A DNA stretch of 64,000 bases from Streptomyces megasporus (GCF_000718985.1 NZ_JODL01000011.1:74857-138856), one strand, 5' to 3'. Shown: positions 26,343 to 35,325, numbered from the stretch's first letter. The notes: a model not told the origin generated them from the sequence alone. Program-made: numbers and translations.

Positions 26343-26903
26343 ATGAACGACCGGCTGGACGACCGACGCAACAAGCGGATCTCGAAGTACGTCGCACGGC
26401 ACCTGCGGCACGACCCCGGGCGGATCGGGCTGACCATGGACGGCCACGGCTGGGTGGACATCGACGAGCTGGTGGCCGCCGCCGCGCGCGACGGGTTCCG
26501 CTTCACCCGCGAGGAGTTGGCGGAGGTCGTCGCCCGCAACGACAAGCGGCGGTTCTCCGTCGACGGCGAACGGAACCGCATCCGGGCCAACCAGGGGCAC
26601 ACGATCGACGTCGACCTGGACCTGCCGGTCGCCGAGCCGCCCCCGTACCTCTTCCACGGGACGGTCGGACGGAGGGTGGCGGGCATCCGGCGGGACGGCC
26701 TGCGGGCCATGGGACGTCACGACGTCCACCTCTCGCCCGACCGTGAGACCGCCGGCGCCGTGGGGGCGCGGCGCGGGGAGCCGGTGGTGCTGGTGGTGGA
26801 CGCCGGGGCGATGCGCCGGGACGGGCACGAGTTCCGGGTGAGCGAGAACGGGGTGTGGTTGGTGACGTACGTGCCGCCGGAGTACATCCGCTTCCCCGGC
26901 TGA
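26343..26903 (+). CDS. kptA: RNA 2'-phosphotransferase (Tpt1/KptA)
   Basis: The 186-residue enzyme belongs to the family that removes an internal 2'-phosphate from RNA with NAD+, making ADP-ribose 1'',2''-cyclic phosphate. Family blocks: SKYVARHLRHDPGRIGLTMDGHGWVDIDEL, NDKRRFSVDG, IRANQGHT, YLFHGT and the His/Arg-containing C-terminal half (MGRHDVHLSPD). The ATG at 26343 follows a GGACGGGG ribosome-binding sequence; the ATG at 26328 would add five residues. Bacteria have no known tRNA-splicing need for it, so its natural substrate is unclear. Confidence 0.9.
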   Translation: MNDRLDDRRNKRISKYVARHLRHDPGRIGLTMDGHGWVDIDELVAAAARDGFRFTREELAEVVARNDKRRFSVDGERNRIRANQGHTIDVDLDLPVAEPPPYLFHGTVGRRVAGIRRDGLRAMGRHDVHLSPDRETAGAVGARRGEPVVLVVDAGAMRRDGHEFRVSENGVWLVTYVPPEYIRFPG

Positions 26904-26963
26904 CGGGCCCGACCGACCGATGGGCTCGACCGACGGGCCCGACCGACCGACGGGCCGGGCGGG
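26904..26963. repeat. Short GGGCCCGACCGACCGA-type repeats between convergent genes
   Basis: Two near copies of a unit containing GACCGACCGA and GGGCC/GGGCT fill the 60-base gap between the kptA stop and the convergent oxidoreductase stop. They may fold as a bidirectional terminator. Confidence 0.4.
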
Positions 26964-27866
26964 TCAGGCCAGTCGTCCCGGCGCCTCGGTCGCGATCTCC
27001 TCGAAGACCTCCGGGTCGGCCTCGAACATCGTGCCCTCGATCGGCCAGTGCAGCACGATCTCGTCGATGCCCAGCTCCCGGTACGTCCCGGCGAAGTCCA
27101 CGAAGGCCTCCAAGGAGGCCAGGGGGCGGTCCGGGGTGAAGCCGGTGAGCAGGACGCGGGACAGTCCGGCCGGGTCCCGGCCCTCCTCCGCGCAGATCCG
27201 CTCCAGGCGCCGGAGCTGCTCCCGGATCGCGTCGCGCGACTCCCGCGCGGTCCCGCCCTTGGCCACCGCGGGGTCGCCGGCGGTCACCCAGGCCTGCCCG
27301 TACCGGGCCGCCAGGCGCATGCCGCGCGGTCCGGTGGCGGCCACCGCGAAGGGGACGCGGGGCCGCTGGACGCAGCCGGGGATGTTCCGGGCCTCGTGGG
27401 CGCGGTAGCGCTCCCCGTGGTGGGTGACGGCGTCCTCGGTCAGCAGCCGGTCCAGCAGGGGCAGGAATTCGCCGAAGTGGTCGGCCCGCTCACGCGGCGT
27501 CCACGGCCGCTCGCCGGGCGCCCGCAGCGCCGTGGCGTCGTACCCCGAGCCGCCCGCGCCGATGCCGAGGGTGATCCGTCCGCCGGAGACGTCGTCGAGA
27601 GTGATCAACTCCTTGGCCAGGGTGACCGGGTGCCGGAAGTTCGGCGAGGTCACCAGGGTGCCGAGCCGTATCCGCTCGGTGGCCGTCGCGGCGGCGGTGA
27701 GGGTGGGCAGCGCGCCGAACCACGGGCCGTCGCGGAAGGGCTCGCGCCAGGAGAGGTGGTCGTAGGTGTAGGCGGTGTGGAAGCCCAGTTCCTCGGCCCG
27801 CCGCCACCTCTCGCGCCCACCCTCGGCCCAGCGCAGGACGGGAAGGATCACGGTACTCAGGCGCAT
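26964..27866 (-). CDS. LLM-class (luciferase-like, F420-type) oxidoreductase
   Basis: The 300-residue protein has the bacterial-luciferase TIM-barrel pattern: LGFHTAYTYDHLSWR, TATERIRLGTLVTSPNFRHPVTLAKELITLDDVSGGRITLGIGAG (read in parts), and a C-terminal ELGIDEIVLHWP. Actinobacterial members commonly use coenzyme F420. The substrate is unknown. The ATG at 27866 is preceded by a -10 box at the leaderless distance. It is divergent from the HAD gene at 28022 and convergent with kptA. Confidence 0.9.
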   Translation of the reverse strand: MRLSTVILPVLRWAEGGRERWRRAEELGFHTAYTYDHLSWREPFRDGPWFGALPTLTAAATATERIRLGTLVTSPNFRHPVTLAKELITLDDVSGGRITLGIGAGGSGYDATALRAPGERPWTPRERADHFGEFLPLLDRLLTEDAVTHHGERYRAHEARNIPGCVQRPRVPFAVAATGPRGMRLAARYGQAWVTAGDPAVAKGGTARESRDAIREQLRRLERICAEEGRDPAGLSRVLLTGFTPDRPLASLEAFVDFAGTYRELGIDEIVLHWPIEGTMFEADPEVFEEIATEAPGRLA

Positions 27867-27872
27867 CCCCCG

Positions 27873-27878
27873 AGCGTA
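27873..27878 (-). promoter_or_regulatory. Leaderless -10 box of the LLM oxidoreductase gene
   Basis: On the minus strand TACGCT ends six bases before the ATG at 27866. Confidence 0.5.
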
Positions 27879-28021
27879 TGCGGTCGGACGGCACGGGTTC
27901 GGCGCTCCTCCGGGTGGGGAGCCGGGCCCCTGACTGTCCGTGTCCGTCCGGTTTCGGATGTGTTCGTTCGGTGGCTCATTCGGGCACCTGCCTGCACGGC
28001 TGTGCGGGCATATGCGGGAGT

Positions 28022-28882
28022 ATGGGGACTGTGACTCATGCCTCCGCGTTCCCGACGACACGTCCGCGCCTCATCGCCACCGACCTGGACGGCACCCTGC
28101 TGCGCGACGACAAGTCCGTCTCCGACCGCACGGTCGAGGCGCTGGCCGCCGCCGAGGAGGCCGGGATCGAGGTCTTCTTCGTCACCGGACGCCCCGCGCG
28201 CTGGATGGACGTGGTCGCCGACCACGTCCACGGACACGGCTTGGCGATCTGCGCCAACGGCGCGGCCGTCGTCGACCTCCACCGCGGACGTCGGATCGTG
28301 CGGGTGCGGGACCTGTCGCACAGCACCGCGCTCGCCGTGGTCAAGGAGTTGCGGACGGTCGCCCCGGAGGTCCACTTCGCCGTCGAGCGGACCGGAGGCA
28401 TTCACTACGAGCCGCTCTACCCGCAGTTCCACCTCGACCCGGGCGCGGTGATCGCATCGGTCGAGGAGCTGCTGTCGGACGACTCCGAACACGCCGACCA
28501 GCCGGTCCTGAAACTCCTCGCCCACCACAGGGAGCTGGCCCCGGACGACTTCCTCCACCTGGCCCGTGACGCGGCGGGTCACCACGCGGAGTTCACCCGC
28601 TCCAGTCCCAGCGCGCTGCTGGAGATCAGCGGGCCCGGCGTCAGCAAGGCCAGCACCCTGGCCCTGTGCTGCGAGCGGCGCGGCGTCACGCCGGAGGAGG
28701 TCGTCGCCTTCGGCGACATGCCCAACGACCTGGAGATGCTGACCTGGGCCGGCGCCTCGTTCGCCATGGCCAACGCCCACCCCGCCGTGCTGGCCGCGAC
28801 CACGCACCGCACGGCCACCAACGAGGACGACGGCGTGGCCGCCGTGATCGAGCGGCTGCTGAGCCTGCCGGCCGGCGCCTGA
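28022..28882 (+). CDS. HAD-superfamily (Cof/IIB) phosphatase
   Basis: The 286-residue hydrolase has [19 protein letters not shown], the lysine in GVSKASTLAL and FGDMPNDLEML, with a IIB cap. It is clearly paralogous to the serS-linked gene at 19064-19885, including the ending NEDDGVAAVIERLLSL against [16 protein letters not shown]. The start may be the ATG at 28022 or the GTG at 28031, which would give the usual THASAFPTTRPRL beginning. Substrate unknown. Confidence 0.9.
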   Translation: MGTVTHASAFPTTRPRLIATDLDGTLLRDDKSVSDRTVEALAAAEEAGIEVFFVTGRPARWMDVVADHVHGHGLAICANGAAVVDLHRGRRIVRVRDLSHSTALAVVKELRTVAPEVHFAVERTGGIHYEPLYPQFHLDPGAVIASVEELLSDDSEHADQPVLKLLAHHRELAPDDFLHLARDAAGHHAEFTRSSPSALLEISGPGVSKASTLALCCERRGVTPEEVVAFGDMPNDLEMLTWAGASFAMANAHPAVLAATTHRTATNEDDGVAAVIERLLSLPAGA

Positions 28883-28936
28883 CGCCCGCCGCCCGACGCC
28901 TGCCGGAACGTTCCGCCGGCGGGGCGCGGGCGCGGC

Positions 28937-31900
28937 TCAGCCCCGGACCGCGCCCACCAGCTCCTCGGTGGTCCGCTCGCGCTCCAGCATCCGGCGGAAG
29001 GGGCCGTCCGCCTCGGCCAGTTCGCGGTACGTCCCGCGCTGGACCGCGCGTCCGCCGTCGAGGACGACCACCTCGTCCACCGCCTCCAGGCCGGCCAGGC
29101 GGTGGGTGATCAGCACGGTGGTGCGGCCCTCGGTGGCGGCCAGCAGGTCGGCGGTCAGGGCGTCGGCGGTGGCGAGGTCCAGGTGCTCGGCGGGTTCGTC
29201 CAGCACCAGCACGGGGAAGTCGGCCAGCAGCGCGCGGGCCAGGGCCAGGCGCCGGCGCTGTCCGCCGGAGAGCCGGGCGCCGAACTCGCCGACCAGGGTG
29301 TCCAGGCCCTCGGGCAGTTCCCGGACCCAGGTGTCGAGGCGGGCGGCGGCCAGGGCGGCGTGGAGGTCGTCGTCGGTCGCGGACGGCCTGGCGAGGCGGA
29401 GGTTCTCGCGCAGGGAGCTGTCGAAGATGTGCGCGTCCTGGGCGCACAGGCCGACGAGGCGGCGCACGGTGTCGCCGTCCAGCAGGGCGGCGTCGACGGC
29501 GTCCGGGCCCAGGGTGTAGCCGCCGCCCTCGACGTCGAGGAAGCGCAGCAGCACGTGGGCGAGGGTGGTCTTGCCCGACCCGGACGGCCCGACGACCGCG
29601 ACGCGGCGCCCCGGCGTCAGCCGCAGGTCCAGCCCGGCGAGGGCGGGACGGTCCTGGCCGGGGTGGCGGGCCGTGAGGTCGGTGAGGACGACCGGGAACG
29701 GGGACGTCGGCGCCGGGAGCGGGTGCTCCGGCTCCCGGACGGGCGCGGGCGCGTCGACCACCTCGTGGAGCCGCTCGGCGGACCGGCGGGTGCGCTGGCG
29801 GTACTGGGCCGCCTGCGACATTCCCGTGACCGCCTCGAAGGAGGCGAGCGGTGTCAGGACGACCACCGCCATGAGGAGTCCGTCCAGCCGCCCGCCGTGG
29901 ACGGCGGCGACGCCGGCCCAGGCCGCGACGGCGACGGTGAGTCCGGCGGCGAGCGTGGACAGCCCGCCGCCGAGCGCGGTGACCGCGGAGCTGCGGGCGG
30001 TGAGGCGGGTGAGTTCGGCGTCGGCGGCGCGCACGGCCTCGGCACGGCGGGGCAGCGCGCCGGCGACGGTCAGCTCGGCGGTGCCGGTGAGCAGGTCCAC
30101 GGTGCGAGTGGTCAACACGCCGCGGGCGGGCGCGAGGTGCCGCTCGGTGCGCCGGGCGACGACGGCGGCGAACGCCGGGACGGCGACACCGGCGACGAGC
30201 AGCCCGACGGCGAGGGCCAGCCCGGCCTCGGGCAGCAGCCACGCCGTGAAGCCGGTGGCGACGACGGAGACGCAGGCGGCGACGGCGGCCGGCAGCAGCC
30301 AGCGCAGGAAGTAGTCCTGGAGTGCGTCGACGTCGGCGACGAGCCGGGCGAGCAGGTCGCCGCGCCGGGCGTGGCGCAGTCCGGCGGGGGCGAGACGCTC
30401 CAGGCGCCGGTGGACGGTGACGCGCAGGTCGGCCAGGAGGCGCAGCACGGCGTCGTGGGAGACGAGGCGCTCGGCGTAGCGGAAGACGGCGCGGCCGATG
30501 CCGAAGGCGCGGGTCGCGGTGACGGCGACCATCAGGTACAGGACGGGGGGCTGCTGGGAGGCGCGCGAGATCAGCCAGCCGGAGGTGGCCATCAGACCCA
30601 CCGCGCTGAGGAGCGCGAGCGCCCCGAGGAGCAGCGCGAGGGCGAGGCGGGCGCGCTGGGGGCGCGCGATGCGGCGCACCCGGGCGAGGGTGTCGGGTGC
30701 GGGTGCGGGTGTGGTCGTGGGGGCGGGTGTGGGTGCGGGTGCGGGTGCGGAGCGTGCCGGGGTCGGGGCCGGTCCGGGACGACCATTCCGGACGGCATTA
30801 TTTACGGGCCGTTGCCCTGTGCCGTTCTGTGACCCGGTGATGGGCCCGCAAATAACGCTTGAGTGTCCGGAACGGCCGTCCCTCCCCGTCCCCTCCGGCT
30901 CACTGCCGACTGCGGGGCCGTCGTGGCCCGGGGTGCGGATCGGGGTGTGGGTGGGGGCGCCGACCGACGTACCGGTGATGAGGGGTACGGGGGTGGCCGG
31001 TGTCCGCTCGGACGGCGCGGGGACGGGGGCGGGCGCGAGGCGGACGACGCGGTCCGCGACCGCGAGCAGCGCGGGGCGGTGGACGATCAGCAGGACGGTG
31101 CGGTCGCGGGCCAGGCGGGCGACCGCCTCGACGACGGCGGCCTCGGTGGCGCCGTCGAGCGCGGCCGTCGGCTCGTCCAGCAACAGCAGCGGGCGGTCGG
31201 CGAGGAAGGCGCGGGCCAGGGCGACGCGTTGCCGCTGACCGGCGGAGAGCCCGGCGCCCATCTCGCCGAGGAGGGTGGTGGGCGACAGGTCGGGGGCGCC
31301 GGCGTCGCGGAGGGCGGCGAGGACTTCGGCGTCCGTGGCGTCGGGCTTCGCGAGGCGGACGTTCTCGGCGATCGTCCCGGCGAACAGGTGCGGGTGCTGG
31401 GGGACCCAGGCGATCTGGGAGCGCCAGCCGGCGGGGTCGAGGTCGGTCAGGTCGGTGCCGTTGACGGTGACGCGACCGGAGGTGGGGCGTGTGAAGCCGA
31501 GGAGGACGTTCAGGAGCGTCGTCTTGCCGGCGCCGGAGGGACCGGTGACGGCGACGGTCTCGCCGGGCCGGACGGTGAGGGTGGTGGCGGGCAGCGAGTC
31601 GGCGGTGCGGCCCTCGTGGCGGACGGTGAGGTCCTCGACGGAGATGGTGGCGGTGCGGGCGTCGGGGGCGGGAGTGGCGCCGGGGGCGGGGGGCGTGGTT
31701 TCGAGGACGTCGAAGACCTCCTCGGCGGCGGACAGGCCCTCGGCGGCGGCGTGGTAGTGGACGCCGACCTGGCGCAGGGGGAGGTACGCCTCGGGGGCGA
31801 GGATCAGCACGACCAGGCCGGTGTAGAGGTCCAGGTCCCCGTGGACCAGGCGCATGCCGATCCCGACCGCGACGAGCGCGACGGAGATCGTCGACAGGAG

Positions 31901-32647
31901 TTCGAGGACGAAGGAGGAGAGGAAGGCGATCCGCAGGGTGCGCAGGGTGGCGCGGCGGTAGTCGGCGGTGATGGCGCGGATGTTCTCGGCCTGGGCCTTG
32001 GCCCGGCCGAAGACCTTGAGGGTGGGCAGACCCGCGACGACGTCGAGGAAGTGGCCGGAGAGGCGGGTCAGCAGCCGCCACTGGCGGTCCATGCGGGCCT
32101 GGGTCGCCCAGCCGACCAGGGCCATGAAGACGGGGATGAGCGGCAGGGTGACGACGATGGTCGCCGCGGAGATCCAGTCGTCGGTGACGATCCGGGCGAG
32201 CAGCGCGGCGGGGACGACGACGGCGAGCGCGAGCTGGGGGAGGTAGCGGGCGAAGTAGTCGTCGAGCGCGTCGATGCCTCGGGTGGCGAGGTTGGCCAGT
32301 TCGCCGGTGCGCCGGTCGCCGAGCCAGGCGGGCCCGAGGGCGGTGGCCCGGTCGAGGAGGCGGAGGCGGAGTTCGGACTTGACCGCGGCGGACGAGCGGT
32401 GGGCGGCCAGTTCGGTCAGCCAGGAGACCAGGGCCCGGCCGACCGCCACGACCGCGAGGAGGACGAGCGGCGTGGTCAGGTCGGCGGGGGCCGCGCCCTG
32501 CTGGAAGGCTCGGACGACGACCTCGGCGATGAGGACGGCCTGGGCGATGACCAGGCCCGCTCCGGCCAGCCCGAGCACCACGGCCGCGACGAGGAAGACG
32601 CGGGTGGTGCGGGCGTACCGGAGCAGGCGGGGGTCGACGGGCTTCAT
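28937..32647 (-). CDS. cydDC: CydDC fusion: ABC exporter for cytochrome bd assembly
   Basis: One 1236-residue polypeptide carries two complete ABC exporter halves. The CydD half (about 1-540): six membrane helices, then Walker A GPSGAGKTT, signature LSAGQRQRV, Walker B LLLLDEPTAALD. A low-complexity linker of about 120 residues rich in Pro/Ala/Thr follows, and then the CydC half (about 665-1236): six helices, GPSGSGKTT, LSGGQRRRL, VLVLDEPAEHLD. E. coli CydDC exports thiols or haem-related compounds needed for cytochrome bd assembly; fusion is usual in Streptomyces. The ATG overlaps the cydB stop (ATGA). The linker DNA contains an in-frame palindromic insert (30785-30873). Confidence 0.95.
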   Translation of the reverse strand: MKPVDPRLLRYARTTRVFLVAAVVLGLAGAGLVIAQAVLIAEVVVRAFQQGAAPADLTTPLVLLAVVAVGRALVSWLTELAAHRSSAAVKSELRLRLLDRATALGPAWLGDRRTGELANLATRGIDALDDYFARYLPQLALAVVVPAALLARIVTDDWISAATIVVTLPLIPVFMALVGWATQARMDRQWRLLTRLSGHFLDVVAGLPTLKVFGRAKAQAENIRAITADYRRATLRTLRIAFLSSFVLELLSTISVALVAVGIGMRLVHGDLDLYTGLVVLILAPEAYLPLRQVGVHYHAAAEGLSAAEEVFDVLETTPPAPGATPAPDARTATISVEDLTVRHEGRTADSLPATTLTVRPGETVAVTGPSGAGKTTLLNVLLGFTRPTSGRVTVNGTDLTDLDPAGWRSQIAWVPQHPHLFAGTIAENVRLAKPDATDAEVLAALRDAGAPDLSPTTLLGEMGAGLSAGQRQRVALARAFLADRPLLLLDEPTAALDGATEAAVVEAVARLARDRTVLLIVHRPALLAVADRVVRLAPAPVPAPSERTPATPVPLITGTSVGAPTHTPIRTPGHDGPAVGSEPEGTGRDGRSGHSSVICGPITGSQNGTGQRPVNNAVRNGRPGPAPTPARSAPAPAPTPAPTTTPAPAPDTLARVRRIARPQRARLALALLLGALALLSAVGLMATSGWLISRASQQPPVLYLMVAVTATRAFGIGRAVFRYAERLVSHDAVLRLLADLRVTVHRRLERLAPAGLRHARRGDLLARLVADVDALQDYFLRWLLPAAVAACVSVVATGFTAWLLPEAGLALAVGLLVAGVAVPAFAAVVARRTERHLAPARGVLTTRTVDLLTGTAELTVAGALPRRAEAVRAADAELTRLTARSSAVTALGGGLSTLAAGLTVAVAAWAGVAAVHGGRLDGLLMAVVVLTPLASFEAVTGMSQAAQYRQRTRRSAERLHEVVDAPAPVREPEHPLPAPTSPFPVVLTDLTARHPGQDRPALAGLDLRLTPGRRVAVVGPSGSGKTTLAHVLLRFLDVEGGGYTLGPDAVDAALLDGDTVRRLVGLCAQDAHIFDSSLRENLRLARPSATDDDLHAALAAARLDTWVRELPEGLDTLVGEFGARLSGGQRRRLALARALLADFPVLVLDEPAEHLDLATADALTADLLAATEGRTTVLITHRLAGLEAVDEVVVLDGGRAVQRGTYRELAEADGPFRRMLERERTTEELVGAVRG
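30785..30873. repeat. 89-bp imperfect palindrome inserted in-frame in the cydDC linker
   Basis: Outer arms ATTCCGGAC (30785-30793) and GTCCGGAAC (30865-30873) and inner arms ATTATTTACGGGCC (30797-30810) and GGCCCGCAAATAAC (30843-30856) are inverted repeats. The segment is A+T-richer than the surrounding repetitive G-rich linker DNA, and keeps the frame open. Confidence 0.75.
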
Positions 32648-33675
32648 GGGCGGCTGGGTTCCGGTTCCTGCTGGGGGACGTCGGCGGCGATGTGCTGGGT
32701 GCCGATTCGCTTGCGGAACACCCAGTATGTCCAGCCCTGGTAGAGGAGCACGAGTGGTGTGGCCAGGGCGGCCAGCCAGGTCATGATCGTCAGGGTGTAG
32801 TGGCTGGAGGAGGCGTTGTCGACGGTCAGGCTCCAGGCGGGGTCGAGGGTGGAGGGCATGACGTTCGGATAGAGGGTGAGGAAGAGCATCGCCACGGTGG
32901 CCACGATGGTCACCCCGGAGAAGGTGAAGGACCAGCCCTCGCGCCCGGCGGCGATCGCCCGGACGGCGGCGAGCAGCGCGACGGCGGCGACGGCCAGGGC
33001 GACCAGGCTGGCGAGGCCGCCGCGGTCGAGCTGGGTCCAGCCCAGGAAGGCGACCGCGAGGGCGGCGCAGGCCAGACCCAGGCGGACGGCGAGGGCGCGG
33101 GCGCGGACCCGGATGTCGCCGACGGTCTTCAGGGCGGTGAAGACCGCGCCGTGGAGGGTGAACAGGGTCAGGGTCGTCAGGCCGCCGAGGAGCGCGTAGG
33201 GGTTCAGGAGGTCGATCAGGCCGCCGACGTACTCCTTGTCGGCGTCGATGGCGACGCCGTGGACGATGTTGCCGAAGGCCACGCCCCACAGGAAGGCCGG
33301 GAGCAGGGAGCACCAGAAGATGGCGCGCTCCCAGTTGGTCTGCCACTTCTCCTCGGGCCGCTTGGCGCGGTACTCGAAGGCGACCCCCCTGACGATCAGG
33401 CAGACCAGGATCAGCAACAGCGGCAGGTAGAAGCCGGAGAAGAGGGTGGCGTACCAGTCGGGGAAGGCGGCGAAGGTGGCGCCGCCGGCGGTCAGCAGCC
33501 AGACCTCGTTGCCGTCCCAGACGGGTCCGATCGTGTTGATCAGCACGCGGCGCTCGGTGCGGTCGCGGGCCAGCAGCCGGGTGAGGACGCCGACTCCGAA
33601 GTCGAAGCCCTCCAGGAAGAAGTAGCCGGTCCACAGGACGGCGATGAGGACGAACCAGACGTCGTGGAGTTCCAT
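32644..33675 (-). CDS. cydB: Cytochrome bd ubiquinol/menaquinol oxidase subunit II
   Basis: The 343-residue membrane protein starts with the typical MELHDVWFVLIAVLWTGYFF and LEGFDFGVGVL. It has about nine helices, with GPVWDGNEVWLLTAGGATFAAFP, ATLFSGFYLPLLL and LALVALAV-type segments. It pairs with CydA in the high-affinity bd oxidase of the cytoplasmic membrane, which reduces oxygen at low tension. It lies 17 bases after cydA and overlaps cydDC by four bases. Translation coupling across the operon is likely. Confidence 0.96.
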   Translation of the reverse strand: MELHDVWFVLIAVLWTGYFFLEGFDFGVGVLTRLLARDRTERRVLINTIGPVWDGNEVWLLTAGGATFAAFPDWYATLFSGFYLPLLLILVCLIVRGVAFEYRAKRPEEKWQTNWERAIFWCSLLPAFLWGVAFGNIVHGVAIDADKEYVGGLIDLLNPYALLGGLTTLTLFTLHGAVFTALKTVGDIRVRARALAVRLGLACAALAVAFLGWTQLDRGGLASLVALAVAAVALLAAVRAIAAGREGWSFTFSGVTIVATVAMLFLTLYPNVMPSTLDPAWSLTVDNASSSHYTLTIMTWLAALATPLVLLYQGWTYWVFRKRIGTQHIAADVPQQEPEPSRP

Positions 33676-33692
33676 CGGAGGAAACCTCGGAC

Positions 33693-35204
33693 CTAGTAGG
33701 AGAAGGCCATGGGGCGGTCGGCGTCGTCCCTGTCGTGACCGCCGATCCGCGTGGGCGGGTTGAGGTCGGCCTCGGTCAACTCGGGCGGTCCGGCCTTGAC
33801 GTACTTGGCCAGCAGCCTGACCTCGATGACGGCGAGGGTGGCGTACAGGAGGGTGAAGACGGTCATGGAGATGAACACCTCGACCTGGGAGACGCCGGGC
33901 GAGACGGCGGCGGAGGTGCGCAGCAGGCCGTAGACGACCCACGGCTGGCGCCCCATCTCGGTGAAGATCCAGCCCCAGGCGTTGGCGATGAGCGGGAAGC
34001 CCAGGGTGAGGAAGGACAGCCGCCAGTACCAGCGGGTGAGGGTGGGGCCGAGGAGCGTCTCGCGGGTGAGGGCCAGGCGCGGCACCTCGTCGGCGGCGGT
34101 GCGGTGGCGTTCGGCGAGCCAGAAGCGGCGCCGGGTGAGCCACAGGCCGACCGCGCCCAGGGCGGTGGAGGCCATGCCGAACCCGATCATCCAGCGGAAG
34201 CCCCAGTAGGCGACGGGGATGTTGGGCTTGTAGTCGCCGGGGCCGTACTGCTCCTGGAGGGCCTCGTTGGTGTCGTTGATGCCGGGGACGGGGGTGGAGA
34301 AGTCGCTGTGCGCGAGGAAGGAGAGGAGTCCGGGGATCTCGATGGCGACCTTGTTGTGGCCGTCGTCCACGTCGCCGTAGGCGAAGACGGAGAACGGGGC
34401 GGGCCCCTCGGTCTCCCACAGGGCCTCGGCGGCGGCCATCTTCATCGGCTGCTGCTCGTACATGATCTTGCCGAGGACGTCGCCGCTGACGGCGGTGAGC
34501 GCTCCGGCGGTCACGAGGGTGACCAGGCCCAGGCGGAGCGAGGTCCGCATGACGGGGACGTGGCGGCGGCGGATCAGGTGGTAGGCGGCGATGCCGACCA
34601 TGAAGGCGCCACCGGTGAGGAAGGCCGCGGTGATGCTGTGGAAGAACTGCGCCACGGCGGTGTTCTGGGTGAGCACCGCGACGAAGTCGGTGAGCTCGGC
34701 GCGCCCGTTCTCGGGGTTGATGCGGTAGGCGATCGGGTGCTGCATCCAGGAGTTGGCCGCCAGGATGAAGTAGGCGGACAGGACGGTGCCGAGGGAGACC
34801 ATCCAGATGGTGGCGAGGTGGAGCTTCTTCGGCAGCTTGTCCCAGCCGAAGATCCACAGCCCGATGAAGGTCGACTCGAAGAAGAACGCGAGCAGCGCCT
34901 CGAAGGCCAGCGGGACGCCGAAGACGTCGCCGACGAACCGTGAGTAGTCGGACCAGTTCATGCCGAACTGGAACTCCTGCACGATGCCGGTGACCACACC
35001 CATGGCGATGTTGATCAGGAAGAGCTTTCCCCAGAACTTCGTCGCCTTGAGGTACACCTCCTTGTTCGTTCTCACCCAGGCCGTCTGGAGGCCGGCGGTC
35101 AGCGCGGCCAGCGAGATGGTCAGGGGCACGAACAGGAAGTGGTAGACGGTGGTGATGCCGAACTGCCACCGCGCCAGGGTTTCCGGTGCCAGAGCTAGGT
35201 CCAC
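33693..35204 (-). CDS. cydA: Cytochrome bd oxidase subunit I
   Basis: The 503-residue integral membrane protein carries the three haems. The haem-ligand His region RWQFGITTVYHFLFVPLTI, the quinol-oxidising region with WMQHP, IMYEQQPMKMAAAEALWET and the signature MGRQPWVVYGLLRT are visible. The GTG at 35204 (MDLALAPETLARWQ) has GGAGAG seven bases upstream and is preferred over the ATG at 35240. The Q-loop is of the short kind. Upstream is a Rex operator at 35247-35264, and then a terminator isolating the operon from hisC. Confidence 0.96.
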   Translation of the reverse strand: MDLALAPETLARWQFGITTVYHFLFVPLTISLAALTAGLQTAWVRTNKEVYLKATKFWGKLFLINIAMGVVTGIVQEFQFGMNWSDYSRFVGDVFGVPLAFEALLAFFFESTFIGLWIFGWDKLPKKLHLATIWMVSLGTVLSAYFILAANSWMQHPIAYRINPENGRAELTDFVAVLTQNTAVAQFFHSITAAFLTGGAFMVGIAAYHLIRRRHVPVMRTSLRLGLVTLVTAGALTAVSGDVLGKIMYEQQPMKMAAAEALWETEGPAPFSVFAYGDVDDGHNKVAIEIPGLLSFLAHSDFSTPVPGINDTNEALQEQYGPGDYKPNIPVAYWGFRWMIGFGMASTALGAVGLWLTRRRFWLAERHRTAADEVPRLALTRETLLGPTLTRWYWRLSFLTLGFPLIANAWGWIFTEMGRQPWVVYGLLRTSAAVSPGVSQVEVFISMTVFTLLYATLAVIEVRLLAKYVKAGPPELTEADLNPPTRIGGHDRDDADRPMAFSY

Positions 35205-35246
35205 GGCACTCTCCAAAGTGGACAAGGTGTGACGTAACACACGCGC

Positions 35247-35264
35247 TCGTGAATGCGTTCACAT
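35247..35264 (-). promoter_or_regulatory. Rex operator (ROP) upstream of cydA
   Basis: TCGTGAATGCGTTCACAT matches the Streptomyces Rex consensus TTGTGAA-N4-TTCACAA at 12 of 14 specified positions, in the promoter zone of cydA. Rex represses cyd genes when NADH is low relative to NAD+, as shown in S. coelicolor. Confidence 0.85.
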
Positions 35265-35289
35265 TCACAAGAAGTATGACGCACATATT

Positions 35290-35325
35290 TTCGCGCCCTC
35301 TCACCGGGGGGTGAGAGGGCGCGAA
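35290..35325 (-). terminator. Perfect 16-bp hairpin between hisC and cydA
   Basis: Arms 35290-35305 (TTCGCGCCCTCTCACC) and 35310-35325 are exact reverse complements with a GGGG loop. It should end hisC transcripts before the cyd promoter. Confidence 0.85.

Noticed and set aside
24177..26828. Long minus-strand frame opposite the EphD-like gene
   Set aside because: Shadow of a high-GC coding strand without recognisable motifs.
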